From Desulfuromonas sp. (GTDB lineage: Bacteria > Desulfobacterota > Desulfuromonadia > Desulfuromonadales > Geothermobacteraceae), in assembly GCA_002868905.1 (NCBI GenBank), contig PKUA01000014.1, positions 1 through 42,346 on the forward strand: a stretch of 42,346 nt of DNA. The letters are read 5' to 3'. The position numbers were made by a program, and so were the translations under genes. Positions 24,930 to 33,665 of the stretch are shown here, piece after piece; the stretch's first letter is position 1, and each line of letters begins with the position of its first letter. The notes under the pieces are model-generated. The model did not search any database. It was not told the origin of the DNA and worked only from the letters and a program-made list of their open reading frames with translations.

Positions 24930-26765
24930 ATGTCACTCCTTGCGCATTTCAAAACGGCAATCACCCATCCGTTGCAGGCCGGTTTAAAACTGAGAACCGC
25001 CTGGACGCTTTGCCGCGGGACCGGCTTAAGAAGCTTTGTCCGAACTATCCTCCATAACCCGCGTCGTGACTACGACCGCTGGGTACAATCCTACGATACC
25101 CTGACGGATAAAGACCGCGAGCAGATCCGCCGTCACATCGGAACGTTCTCCCAGCGCCCCCTCATATCGGTTATTGTCCCGACATACAACACCCCCGCCC
25201 CCTTCCTGCGCCGGATGATCGATTCGGTGCGCGACCAGCTCTACTCTCACTGGGAGCTCTGCCTGGCCGATGACGGCTCATCACAGCCTCAGGTGATGCA
25301 GATTCTCCATGAGTATGCATCGCTGGATGAGCGGATCAAGATCTGCCGTCGAGAAACCCGTGGGCACATCACAGCAGCCTCCAACACGGCCCTGGGGATG
25401 GCGAGAGGAGACTACATCGCCCTGCTGGACCACGACGATGAACTCGCCGAGCACGCGCTTTACATGATGGCCGAAGCGGTTCTTCGCAACCCCGACCTGG
25501 CATTTCTCTACTCCGACGAGGACAAGCTGGACCGGACCGGCAGGCGGTACGATCCCCACTTCAAGTCAGACTGGAACCCGGACCTGTTCCTGCATCAGAA
25601 CATGATCGGGCACCTCGCGGTATTTCGCGCCGACGTCATCCGTGCCGTCGGAGGGTTCCGCAAAGGGGTTGAAGGTTCCCAGGATTACGACCTTGTCGCC
25701 CGGGTGGTCGACCACATCAAGGAAGAGCAGATCGGGCACATTCCGCACATCCTTTACCATTGGTGTGTTCTGGAAGGGTCGACCGCAGCCTCGGTGGAAA
25801 ACAAGCCGTACGCCCTGGATGCGCAGATCCGGACCATCGAGGAGCATTTACAGAGAAACGGCATCGCCGGAGCAGATGTTCGCCGGGCGGAAGGGCTACC
25901 GTTTCTGCGCGTACAGTTTTCCCTCCCCGATCCTCCCCCCCTCGTCACCCTGGTCATCCAGGCCGATGACGAAGCGGACCGGTTGCGACAAAGGCTGCGC
26001 AACATTATGGATCTGACCGATTACCCCACGCTTGAGTTCGTCGTGGTTGACCACGGCGGCCAACCGCTTTCCGCGTCTGACCTGGTCGATGGCCTGGAGA
26101 AACATCCCCCCGTTTCCGTTCTCCGCGTGGAGAGCATCATGGGACTCCCGGAGTGCTGCAACCGGGCGGTCGCACAAGCACGTGGTGACATTGTCGGCTT
26201 CCTGGGAAGAGGCATCAGGGTCGTGCGGCAGGACTGGCTCAGGGAGATGGTCTCTCATGCCGTCCGCCCCGGGGTCGGCGCAGTCGGAGCACGGCTGCTC
26301 TCCCCCAACGGCACCGTACAGCATACCGGGATGGTGCTCGGGCTTAACGGGGTGGCCGGCTACGTCAACCGGGGTCTTGTTGCGAACTCTCCCGGCTACT
26401 TCGGACGTGCGGTTCTCACCCAGAACTGGTCTGCCGTAAGCGGCGCCTGCATGCTGTTGCGTCGTCAAGTTTTCGAAGCGGTCGGAGGGTTTCCACCTGA
26501 GGATGCCACTGCCGTTCTTCCCAACGTTGATTTCTGCCTGAAGGTTGGGGAGATGGGATTGAAAGTCGTCTACGCAGCTCAAGCGGTGTTGAATTATGTT
26601 CCGCCGGCCGTATCCCGCCAGGAAGAGGAGCCCCTCACCTTGCCGGAGAAATGGGGCAATCTGTTGTCGGGTGACCCCTGCCACAACCCGAACCTCTCCC
26701 TGCGCGGGGACGGTTTCGCGTTGGCCTTCCCACCGCGCACCTCACCCCCGTGGCGCGAGGCCTGA
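24930..26765 (+). CDS. Glycosyltransferase family 2 with two GT-A domains
   Basis: The protein has 611 residues. Domain 1 (about 75-310) begins RPLISVIVPTYNTPAPF and has an intact active-site segment GDYIALLDHDDELAEHAL and YSDEDKL. Domain 2 (about 330-590) begins PPLVTLVIQADDEADRL and contains the family's GVGAVGARLLSPNGTVQHTG and SGACMLLRRQVFEAVGGF, but the DxD position reads FLGRGIRVV. The layout matches RfbC-like O-antigen or polysaccharide glycosyltransferases acting at the cytoplasmic face. Domain 2 may be inactive or structural. The donor and acceptor sugars cannot be inferred. Confidence 0.9.
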   Translation: MSLLAHFKTAITHPLQAGLKLRTAWTLCRGTGLRSFVRTILHNPRRDYDRWVQSYDTLTDKDREQIRRHIGTFSQRPLISVIVPTYNTPAPFLRRMIDSVRDQLYSHWELCLADDGSSQPQVMQILHEYASLDERIKICRRETRGHITAASNTALGMARGDYIALLDHDDELAEHALYMMAEAVLRNPDLAFLYSDEDKLDRTGRRYDPHFKSDWNPDLFLHQNMIGHLAVFRADVIRAVGGFRKGVEGSQDYDLVARVVDHIKEEQIGHIPHILYHWCVLEGSTAASVENKPYALDAQIRTIEEHLQRNGIAGADVRRAEGLPFLRVQFSLPDPPPLVTLVIQADDEADRLRQRLRNIMDLTDYPTLEFVVVDHGGQPLSASDLVDGLEKHPPVSVLRVESIMGLPECCNRAVAQARGDIVGFLGRGIRVVRQDWLREMVSHAVRPGVGAVGARLLSPNGTVQHTGMVLGLNGVAGYVNRGLVANSPGYFGRAVLTQNWSAVSGACMLLRRQVFEAVGGFPPEDATAVLPNVDFCLKVGEMGLKVVYAAQAVLNYVPPAVSRQEEEPLTLPEKWGNLLSGDPCHNPNLSLRGDGFALAFPPRTSPPWREA

Positions 26766-26813
26766 CATACGGCTCTGCCCATTTCCGGAATTCCAACATT
26801 CAGATACTGGAAA

Positions 26814-27665
26814 TTAAATTCGATCGGAGGGGAAGGGGCTCTTCCACGCGGTGGAAGTTTCCTGCCCGAAAAATTTCTTATTGGAAGGCATTGCCCCCTG
26901 AGGGAGCTTGCGGGCGACGAGATGGATGTCAAACGGCAGGGTCGGCTCCACGGCGATGATCTGCAGGCCTGCGTGATGAATCATCTCCACGGCGAGGCGG
27001 GTGTCGAAAACATGATGATGCAGACAGCGGTTCTCCAGGTTTCTCTTGGAGCGAGCCTCGAACGCCATGAAGTCACCTGCTTCGGGGTCCATCGAGAGAT
27101 CATGGCACAGCAGAATTTCCTCCAGGTGGGTCATGTCGTCCTCACCTCTCTCCGCGTGTAAATCCTCGACCAGGTGAGCCAGATCAGTCACCGGCCTGCC
27201 GCGATCGAAGGTCCCGTCCTTATGCGGCAGCACAACGACCAGAAGCCCTCCGGGCCTGAGTACACGAACTGCCTCCGCCAAGGCCCTGAGCGGATTGGCG
27301 GAGTGCTCGAAAACGTGGGAAGCAAGAATGAAATCGTAGCTCTCCGCAGCGAACGGCGAGAGATTCGTTGCTTCGGCAATATACCGTCTCCCCGGCACCT
27401 GCAGCTTTGAAAAAGAGGACAATCCACCTGTCCCTACCGCCTTATCCCAGACGGTCCGCTCACTGAAATTGCAGCTGTCGACCCGGGCCGCGACAGGATA
27501 AACCGGCAATACCCCTTGCGGCATGAATGCCTGACTCGGACCACCGATTTCCAGCCCGCACTCCCCCCTCAGGGCATCAATCGTTTGTCGGGAACAGCTC
27601 AGGCGCCTGGGAAAGAGGGTCCGCCAGGCGACCCGCACTTGCCGGCAGAGCATGCCCCCGACCAT
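26814..27665 (-). CDS. Class I SAM-dependent methyltransferase
   Basis: From the ATG at 27665 the product has 283 residues; longer in-frame starts (to 27785) would overlap the upstream glycosyltransferase. The core is a Methyltransf_11-type fold: CGLEIGGPSQAF (SAM-loop variant), EATNLSPFAAESYDFILASHVFEH, NPLRALAEAVRVLRPGGLLVVVLPH. A His-rich stretch (CLHHHVFD) lies later. The family methylates small molecules, sugars or lipids. Placed between two glycosyltransferases, it most likely caps or decorates a glycan (inference). The same domain pattern is common in O-antigen clusters. Confidence 0.82.
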   Translation of the reverse strand: MVGGMLCRQVRVAWRTLFPRRLSCSRQTIDALRGECGLEIGGPSQAFMPQGVLPVYPVAARVDSCNFSERTVWDKAVGTGGLSSFSKLQVPGRRYIAEATNLSPFAAESYDFILASHVFEHSANPLRALAEAVRVLRPGGLLVVVLPHKDGTFDRGRPVTDLAHLVEDLHAERGEDDMTHLEEILLCHDLSMDPEAGDFMAFEARSKRNLENRCLHHHVFDTRLAVEMIHHAGLQIIAVEPTLPFDIHLVARKLPQGAMPSNKKFFGQETSTAWKSPFPSDRI

Positions 27666-27682
27666 GTCTCGCACAGATCGAC

Positions 27683-28672
27683 TCACAAGAACAACCGGGA
27701 CAGCAGCGCCGGCACCCGCAAATGACCCGGAACGATCTGGAACAGGTCTCTCTGCCTGAGAAACAGCTTCGATTTTCCCCACCACGACCAGGTCGAACCT
27801 TCATCGGACCACTCAAGGAGTTTTTCGGTCAGGTCGGTTTCAAGCCCGTTGGCCTGTTCGAAGGCGAGACAGCCAAGAAAATAGTCGTGGTAGCGCTTTT
27901 TCCAGACCCCCTGCACCTCTTTTACCTCTTTCCTGTTTTTCGCCGAAGAGAGAAACAACCCGATATTCCCTGCCGTTTTCAACGAGGTCAACGGCCTGAT
28001 TCCAATCTGGTTGGTGCCATGAGTCCGGTATTGGATCAATCTTTCGTTCGTGTAGCCCATCCTTCCCAACCTGGCTGCGACAAAGGCCAGCCACCAGTCA
28101 TGGACAATGACACCGGGGGGGAACGGCAAAGCAAGGTCCAGCAGACGCCTGCTGACAAGAGACGTACAACCGGTCACACAGTTGAATAGATAGAACGCCC
28201 TGCGATTATCCTCGACGTAGTTGATGTTATAAGATGTTCTCAGGCTTTTCCGCAGAGCTTGACCGCTGCCGTCAATCAAGTCGGCGTCGGAATAAACCAG
28301 GCCCCGGTCGGTCTGCCTGGCGAGGGAGACCAGACGCGAAATCTTCTGCGGCAGCCAGACATCATCCTGATCGCAGAGGGCGATGTAGTCACCACGACAG
28401 CGCGACAGAGTTTTCTCGAAGTTCCTGACATATCCGAGGTTCTTGTCATTAAGATGCAGCAAAATATTCGAATTCCGGGCGTACTTTTTCAACAGGGGGA
28501 CAGTGCCGTCGGTCGAGCTGTCATCACAGATAACGATCTCGATCTCAGGGTAATCCTGGTCCAGGAGCGAATCGAGCTGCTGCCCAAGATACTTCTCGCC
28601 ATTGAACGTTGCCATGGCGACAGAAACGAGCGGGTTCAAGGGTTGTCGATTTTCTATCCAGTCGGACATCAT
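27683..28672 (-). CDS. Glycosyltransferase family 2 (rhamnosyltransferase-like)
   Basis: From the ATG at 28672 the protein has 329 residues; a GTG at 28720 is an alternative and neither has a strong ribosome site. The GT-A fold is typical: PLVSVAMATFNGEKYLGQQL, then IVICDDSSTDGTV, GDYIALCDQDDVWLPQKI with intact metal-binding DQDD, and a later HDWWLAFVAAR. The DQDDVW form is usual in enzymes annotated as rhamnosyl- or alpha-L-glycosyltransferases of O-antigen synthesis. It is 17 bases upstream of the methyltransferase and probably co-transcribed with it. Confidence 0.88.
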   Translation of the reverse strand: MMSDWIENRQPLNPLVSVAMATFNGEKYLGQQLDSLLDQDYPEIEIVICDDSSTDGTVPLLKKYARNSNILLHLNDKNLGYVRNFEKTLSRCRGDYIALCDQDDVWLPQKISRLVSLARQTDRGLVYSDADLIDGSGQALRKSLRTSYNINYVEDNRRAFYLFNCVTGCTSLVSRRLLDLALPFPPGVIVHDWWLAFVAARLGRMGYTNERLIQYRTHGTNQIGIRPLTSLKTAGNIGLFLSSAKNRKEVKEVQGVWKKRYHDYFLGCLAFEQANGLETDLTEKLLEWSDEGSTWSWWGKSKLFLRQRDLFQIVPGHLRVPALLSRLFL

Positions 28673-28746
28673 TGAACGCTTGTGAGAAGTTGAAGTCGTC
28701 GGCCAGAACTTATTAGCCACAGTACACTTAGTTTGTAATTACCACC

Positions 28747-28773
28747 TTGGTTTTGTCCAGGGGTTTCTATAAT
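28747..28773 (+). promoter_or_regulatory. Possible promoter of the deacetylase/radical-SAM pair
   Basis: A perfect -10 TATAAT (28768-28773) is preceded at a short 15-base distance by TTGGTT (28747-28752). It lies in the gap between divergent genes, 110 bases before the GTG of the deacetylase-like gene. Confidence 0.4.
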
Positions 28774-28882
28774 ATTCATTCACGGATGACGGGATGTTTC
28801 ACCTGCCGTTGCGGACCATCGATGACTAGCACAAGTCACACCCAAAACGACTTGCTTTCGCCCAAGAGAGTGGACACTTATC

Positions 28883-30004
28883 GTGAGTCATTTCTTCAAT
28901 TTTGATTGGCGGACATACCTCGCCCTGTACCCGGATGTCGCCGCCAAGGGAGTTCTGGGGAGGGCAAAGGCCTACTTCCACTGGTGGTCGCACGGCCGAT
29001 TCGAGGGACGCTATTTCCCCCCGTACCGGCCACCGGCAGCCTACCCGGAAGAGAGGCGCATCGATCAGGGGGAAATCATCGCACAGCTTAAAAATCGCAG
29101 AATCCCTGTTCTGTTCTGCTTTGACATGGAGCCGGACGATCCTCCCACCGAGCCTGGGTGGGACGGCGCACGGGCCACGATTGATCTGGCGGAAAGCATC
29201 CGCCCCCAGCTGGTCGAGAATACGGCGACGCAGGCTTCATTCTGCTGGTTCTGGCGCCTTGACCCGCAGATCACTTCAATGACCGAGCCGAGCGGGGATC
29301 TGCAGAAATTACTCGGGTCGGAAATGGAACGACTCCAGGCCACGGGGGACGAGATGGGGGTCCATCTGCACTGCTATCGACCGGAACCGGGTGGTCTCGG
29401 CTGGCAGCTCGACTATGCCGACACAAGGTGGGTCGAGGAGTGCATCGAGTCGGGTTTTGCATCCTACGAAAAACTGTTCGGCAGGCCCCCGAGCGCCAAT
29501 CGATTCGGAGACCGATGGTATGATGACAAGGCCCTGGCAGTCGTTCAACGGCTCGGTGCCCGCTACGACCTGACGGCCGAGCCTGATGTCACATGCCAGC
29601 CCTCGAGCGCCGTGGCCAGAGGCGATTTTCCCGACATGCGGGGTCTGCCGACCTCCCCGTTCAGGGCACCGGTTGACCAAATCAACCCGCCAGGGGGAGA
29701 TCCATTGTGGTCGATCCCGATTACGACCGGCAGGCCCTGGGTCACCCGCTCCCGCAAAGGTCCGGTCTTCAGCCTTAACCCTGCCCTGGAGCCGCGTCTG
29801 TTTCGCCAGATTATCAACACCTCCCTGGTGGAAGGGGCCGACATTCTCACCATGGTGCTGACCACCAAGATCATGGGCTGCCCTCTGCAACGAGCCGTCG
29901 TCGAGAAGAATCTCCGGTTCGTTGCGGACCACTTTGCCATTGGCCGGATGGTCGCGACGCGACCGGAGGAGGCGCTCTCCATGATAGCAACAAAGGAAAA
30001 CTAA
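28883..30004 (+). CDS. NodB-like polysaccharide deacetylase-family protein with N-terminal YLALYPD module
   Basis: The protein has 373 residues and starts with GTG. Residues 5-50 form a small module, FDWRTYLALYPDV then HWWSHGRFEGRYFP, which recurs in the next gene. The rest looks like a (beta/alpha) carbohydrate esterase/deacetylase-like barrel: PVLFCFDMEPDDPP (metal Asp region), GDEMGVHLHCYRPEP (HxH metal site), then RFGDRWYDDKALAVVQRLGARYD. There is no signal peptide, so it is probably cytoplasmic. Family members remove N- or O-acetyl groups from sugars; the real substrate here is unknown. Its stop lies one base before the radical SAM start codon, indicating one transcript. Confidence 0.75.
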   Translation: MSHFFNFDWRTYLALYPDVAAKGVLGRAKAYFHWWSHGRFEGRYFPPYRPPAAYPEERRIDQGEIIAQLKNRRIPVLFCFDMEPDDPPTEPGWDGARATIDLAESIRPQLVENTATQASFCWFWRLDPQITSMTEPSGDLQKLLGSEMERLQATGDEMGVHLHCYRPEPGGLGWQLDYADTRWVEECIESGFASYEKLFGRPPSANRFGDRWYDDKALAVVQRLGARYDLTAEPDVTCQPSSAVARGDFPDMRGLPTSPFRAPVDQINPPGGDPLWSIPITTGRPWVTRSRKGPVFSLNPALEPRLFRQIINTSLVEGADILTMVLTTKIMGCPLQRAVVEKNLRFVADHFAIGRMVATRPEEALSMIATKEN

Positions 30005-30005
30005 C

Positions 30006-30941
30006 ATGCTCCGGCAACTCCTGAGACTCTGGGACTTCGACGCCTCCGCCTACCTGGCGCTCTATCCGGACCTGTTTCGGACCGGCAATGCCACTTGGCG
30101 ACAGGCGCTGAAACACTGGTTTTTCAACGGTCGGAAAGAGGGTCGGATCTTCCCGCTGAGAAGCGATCCAAAGGCGCTGCGTTCTCACCCCGGGCGGATC
30201 ATCATCGATGTCACGACAACCTGCAACCTGACCTGCGGAGACTGCAACCGATTTTGCCACATCCCGCAACTCCGATCCGAAATTCACCTCACGCCCGCCC
30301 AGGTCGAGCATTTCGTCCGGGAATGCCGTGAGACAGGCCGTCAATGGGACCTTATTCGCCTCGAAGGAGGAGAAGCGACGCTTAATCCCCACTTTCCGGA
30401 GATCCTCGTCATCCTGAGTCGCGCTCGTGAAGACCTGTTCCCGCAGGGAGAAGTCATGCTCATCAGCAATGGGGTTGCGGAAAAGACTAAAAGACTTTGT
30501 CAGGAGCTCCCCGAATGGGTAACCCTCTTCGATTCGGGAAAAGCTGACTTGCCCCCCGATTACCACCAGGCGATGACTGTCGCGCCGTGCGATATGGAAA
30601 ATTTGCAGGACCACGATTTTTCCAGGGGGTGTGCCTTGCCCGCCATTTACGGACTCGGCCTGACACCGCACGGCTATTATCCTCACCCGATCTGTGGGGC
30701 GATCGACCGGGCATTGGGATTAAACCTGGGGCTGAAGCACCTGCCGCAGGACGATTATGCCGATTTGCAGGCGTGTCGGGACTCACTCTGCCGGGTTTGC
30801 GGCTGGTATCTTTACATGGGAATCGATTTGCCGATGAATCGCAACCTTGGCGAGATGGAGAGCGAGCAAGGTCACTCGAAAAGCTGGGAAGAAATAATTG
30901 CCAACTCACACGAAAAGATCACAAGACTGACGCCATACTAA
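30006..30941 (+). CDS. Radical SAM protein with N-terminal YLALYPD module
   Basis: The protein has 311 residues. Residues 8-50 (FDASAYLALYPDL, then HWFFNGRKEGRIFP) match the N-terminus of the upstream protein. The radical SAM site is C73-x3-C77-x2-C80 in TTCNLTCGDC, with the GGE motif in IRLEGGEATLNP, which binds SAM. The C-terminal part has further Cys (ENLQDHDFSRGC, HPICGAID, CRDSLCRVCGW) that could hold an auxiliary cluster, as in SPASM-type enzymes. It has an AAAGGAAA ribosome site. The reaction is unknown; radical SAM enzymes next to glycosyltransferases can epimerise or dehydrate sugars or modify peptides. Confidence 0.85.
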   Translation: MLRQLLRLWDFDASAYLALYPDLFRTGNATWRQALKHWFFNGRKEGRIFPLRSDPKALRSHPGRIIIDVTTTCNLTCGDCNRFCHIPQLRSEIHLTPAQVEHFVRECRETGRQWDLIRLEGGEATLNPHFPEILVILSRAREDLFPQGEVMLISNGVAEKTKRLCQELPEWVTLFDSGKADLPPDYHQAMTVAPCDMENLQDHDFSRGCALPAIYGLGLTPHGYYPHPICGAIDRALGLNLGLKHLPQDDYADLQACRDSLCRVCGWYLYMGIDLPMNRNLGEMESEQGHSKSWEEIIANSHEKITRLTPY

Positions 30942-30973
30942 CCCTGAGGAAGAGAACCGGAAGAGGTCGCCGC

Positions 30974-31789
30974 TCACCCCAGGGCGACGTCGAGGATCAT
31001 CATGGTGGAGAACCCGGCCATGGTGGCCATGGTCACCAGGTCGATGTGCGCCTGGATCCGCTGCGATTCGGGAATCAACTCCTCAACGACGACAAAAATC
31101 ATCGCGCCGGCCGCAAAGCAGAGGGCATACGGCAGGACATGCTGCATGTGCAGCACAAAGACGGCACCAATGACACCGGCAATCGGCTCAACGATCCCGG
31201 AGGCCTGCCCCAGCAGAAAACTTTTCCCGGCGCTCATCCCCTCCCTTCGCAGCGGCATGGAGACGGCCGTCCCCTCGGGGAAATTCTGAATCCCGATTCC
31301 GATGGCGAGAGCGATGGCACCACCGATGGTTGCCGACGGCAGTCCGGCTGCGACGGCACCGAAGGCGACGCCGACGGCCATCCCTTCCGGGATATTGTGC
31401 AGGGTGATGGCGAGAACGAGCAGGGTGCTGCGCTGCCAGGAGGTTTTGACCCCTTCCTTCTTGTCGTAACTCAAACCGGGATGCAGATGGGGCAGGAAAC
31501 GGTCGATGAGCCGCATGAAGACCCCGCCGCCGAGGAACCCGATGGTGGCGGTCAGCCAGGGGATGTCGCCCATCTGTTCTGCCATTTCGATCCCCGGTGC
31601 CAGTAGCGACCAGAAGCTGGCCGCGATCATGACCCCGGCGGCAAAACCGAGCATGGCATTCAGAAGTTTCTGGTTGATGGTCCGGGTAAAAAAGACCAGG
31701 GCGGCGCCTGCCGCAGTCAGGCCCCAGGTGAACAGAGTCGCCAGCAATGCCTGCATGACCGGGTGGAACTCCAGAAACCATTCAAGCAT
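30974..31789 (-). CDS. ZIP-family metal ion transporter
   Basis: The protein has 271 residues and eight predicted membrane helices. The metal path motifs are present: helix [21 protein letters not shown] and helix [19 protein letters not shown] soluble loop with His ([15 protein letters not shown]) lies between helices III and IV. GufA/ZupT-type members import zinc and other divalent metals; specificity is not visible. It converges with the radical SAM gene, the two stops being 32 bases apart. Confidence 0.93.
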   Translation of the reverse strand: MLEWFLEFHPVMQALLATLFTWGLTAAGAALVFFTRTINQKLLNAMLGFAAGVMIAASFWSLLAPGIEMAEQMGDIPWLTATIGFLGGGVFMRLIDRFLPHLHPGLSYDKKEGVKTSWQRSTLLVLAITLHNIPEGMAVGVAFGAVAAGLPSATIGGAIALAIGIGIQNFPEGTAVSMPLRREGMSAGKSFLLGQASGIVEPIAGVIGAVFVLHMQHVLPYALCFAAGAMIFVVVEELIPESQRIQAHIDLVTMATMAGFSTMMILDVALG

Positions 31790-31877
31790 CAGTTCTCACC
31801 TTGGTGAATTGGGAAATCAACTCAGTACATCAGCTCAGGACGGGTTCTATTGCTTCGGTGATTAATCATTGAACTGT

Positions 31878-31923
31878 AGGGGCGGCGCTTGCTCCGCCCT
31901 GGGACGCGGCAAGCAGCGCCCCT
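31878..31923. repeat. Intergenic palindromic repeat
   Basis: AGGGGCGGCGCTTGC (31878-31892) and GCAAGCAGCGCCCCT (31909-31923) form a stem with two mismatched positions. The form GTAGGGGCGGCGCTTGC is like dispersed intergenic palindromes seen elsewhere. It may also stop transcription between the convergently and tandemly arranged neighbours. Confidence 0.6.
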
Positions 31924-31970
31924 GCCAATTCAGGATTTGGATATTTATCCACTGGAGCAATAACACGATA

Positions 31971-33065
31971 TCATTCCGCCTCGTTGAGTGCCGCTGCCAT
32001 CTCACCGTCCCCATCATCCTTGTCTTCGTCGATCCAGGCCGTCAACAGGGTGAAGCAGACCGTCAGCAGCACCGGACCGATGAACAGGCCGATCACCCCG
32101 AAGGCGATCAAGCCGCCGATAACCCCGGCGAAAATCAGCAGCAAGGGAAGATTTGCGTTGCGCCGAATCAGGATCGGCCGCAAAAAACCGTCCATACTCA
32201 TGACAAGAGCCGACCAGATCAGCATGGCGATTCCCCACCCGACACTCCCCTTCCAGAACAGCCAGATGACGGCTGGGATCAGGACCGGGCCGGCACCGAT
32301 CTGGGCAATGGTCAGCATAAAGACCAGGGCGGTCAGGAGCGATGCGTATGGGACGCCGATCACGGCGAGACCGAGACCGGCGAGGATCGACTGGGCGAGG
32401 GCGGTGATCACCACCCCCTGGGCCACCGCCCGCACCGCCTTTGCCGCGAGGACGGTGGCGTTTTCGCCCCGATCGTCGGCAATCCGATGCGCCAACCTCC
32501 GGACCAGGGTCGCCATCCCCTCGCCGTTCATGTAAAGCAGAGCAGTCAGGATCAAAGTCACCACAAAATGGACCACGATAATGCCAAGGCTGCCGGCCTG
32601 CGCCACCAGCCAGCTGCCGACGTTGCGGGCGTACGGAGAGAGGCGCCGGGCGAGTTCCCCGGGGTCTGTGTCGGCCGTATTCTGCCAGTATTCGGCGACT
32701 GGGCTCCCGACCAGGGGGATGCCGTCAACCCAGTCGGGAGGGGGAGGAACGTCGAAGTTGGTGACCTGCTTGGCGAGAGCCGTGATCTGGGGAGCATTCT
32801 CGACGATGGTGCCAACCGCCAGGGTAAACGGGATAACAAAGACCAGGACGAGAAGTCCCATCATCACCATCACTGCCGGTCGTCGACCGAGGACTTTCTC
32901 CTGGACTTTGAGCAGCAATGGCCAGGTGGCGATAACGATCATGCTTGCCCAGATCAACGCCGGTAGAAACGGCGCCAGGATCCAGAAACAGGCGGCGATC
33001 AAAACACCGACGATGGCAATAACGATCGTGTTGCGAGTCAGGTCTGCACGTTGCTCTAGGTTCAT
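31971..33065 (-). CDS. AI-2E family permease (PF01594)
   Basis: The protein has 364 residues from the ATG at 33065. Eight or so membrane helices are interrupted by a periplasmic-type segment rich in Pro (DVPPPPDWVDGIPLVG). C-terminal motifs characteristic of the family are AQIGAGPVLIPAVIWLF, MDGFLRPILIRR and LLLIFAGVIGGLIAFGVIGLFIGPV. Members were named after an autoinducer-2 exporter but many have other or unknown roles, including ion antiport. The C-terminus is acidic (DEDKDDGDGEM). It is transcribed alone. Confidence 0.9.
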   Translation of the reverse strand: MNLEQRADLTRNTIVIAIVGVLIAACFWILAPFLPALIWASMIVIATWPLLLKVQEKVLGRRPAVMVMMGLLVLVFVIPFTLAVGTIVENAPQITALAKQVTNFDVPPPPDWVDGIPLVGSPVAEYWQNTADTDPGELARRLSPYARNVGSWLVAQAGSLGIIVVHFVVTLILTALLYMNGEGMATLVRRLAHRIADDRGENATVLAAKAVRAVAQGVVITALAQSILAGLGLAVIGVPYASLLTALVFMLTIAQIGAGPVLIPAVIWLFWKGSVGWGIAMLIWSALVMSMDGFLRPILIRRNANLPLLLIFAGVIGGLIAFGVIGLFIGPVLLTVCFTLLTAWIDEDKDDGDGEMAAALNEAE

Positions 33066-33188
33066 CAAATCATCTCATGGTTTTCCGAGTTAATGTGCGA
33101 GACAAACTTACTGGAAGGCAGTATAACAGCGCAACATCCCTTCGTCAGCACTGAAACTTCAATCCCGGAGGGCATCATTTACGGCCCA

Positions 33189-33617
33189 TCATTCTTCTCC
33201 TGACTCGTCCGGCGGCCCGACCCAGAAAAACGGGTTGAAGGCGACCTCCCACAAGTGACCGTCCGGGTCGGCAAAGTAGCCGGAATAGCCGCCCCAGAAC
33301 ACCTTCTGGGCCGGTTTGACCAGGGTCGCCCCCGCCGCCACCGCCTGGTCGAGCACCGCCTCAACCTCGGTTTCGGAGGCGACATTGTGGGCCAGGGCGA
33401 ACCCGGAGAAACCGCCACCATCAGCCGATACGGTCGCATCTTCCGCCAGAGCCTCGCGCCCGTAGAGGCCGAGCCAACTACCGTTGAGGGTGAAAAAAGC
33501 AACGGACGGGGGAGACTCCCGCCGAGGGAAGCCGAGCCCCTCCTCGTAAAAGCGGACCGAGGCTTCGAGATCTCTGACACCGAGAGTGACCATACTGATG
33601 CGCGGTTTCATTGACAT
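33189..33617 (-). CDS. VOC-family (glyoxalase-like) protein
   Basis: The protein has 142 residues from the ATG at 33617, chosen because AAGGAGG lies seven bases before it; a longer form begins at 33644. It has the paired beta-alpha-beta-beta-beta repeat of the vicinal oxygen chelate fold: MVTLGVRDLEASVRFYEEGLG in the first half, and GYSGYFADPDGHLWEVAFNPFF in the second with the metal-site Glu. Members act in aldehyde detoxification or ring cleavage, or simply bind small molecules. No substrate can be given. Confidence 0.88.
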   Translation of the reverse strand: MSMKPRISMVTLGVRDLEASVRFYEEGLGFPRRESPPSVAFFTLNGSWLGLYGREALAEDATVSADGGGFSGFALAHNVASETEVEAVLDQAVAAGATLVKPAQKVFWGGYSGYFADPDGHLWEVAFNPFFWVGPPDESGEE

Positions 33618-33665
33618 CGAACGTCCTCCTTGAAAAGAGTCCATAAGTCAGTTTTTCAAGACGGG

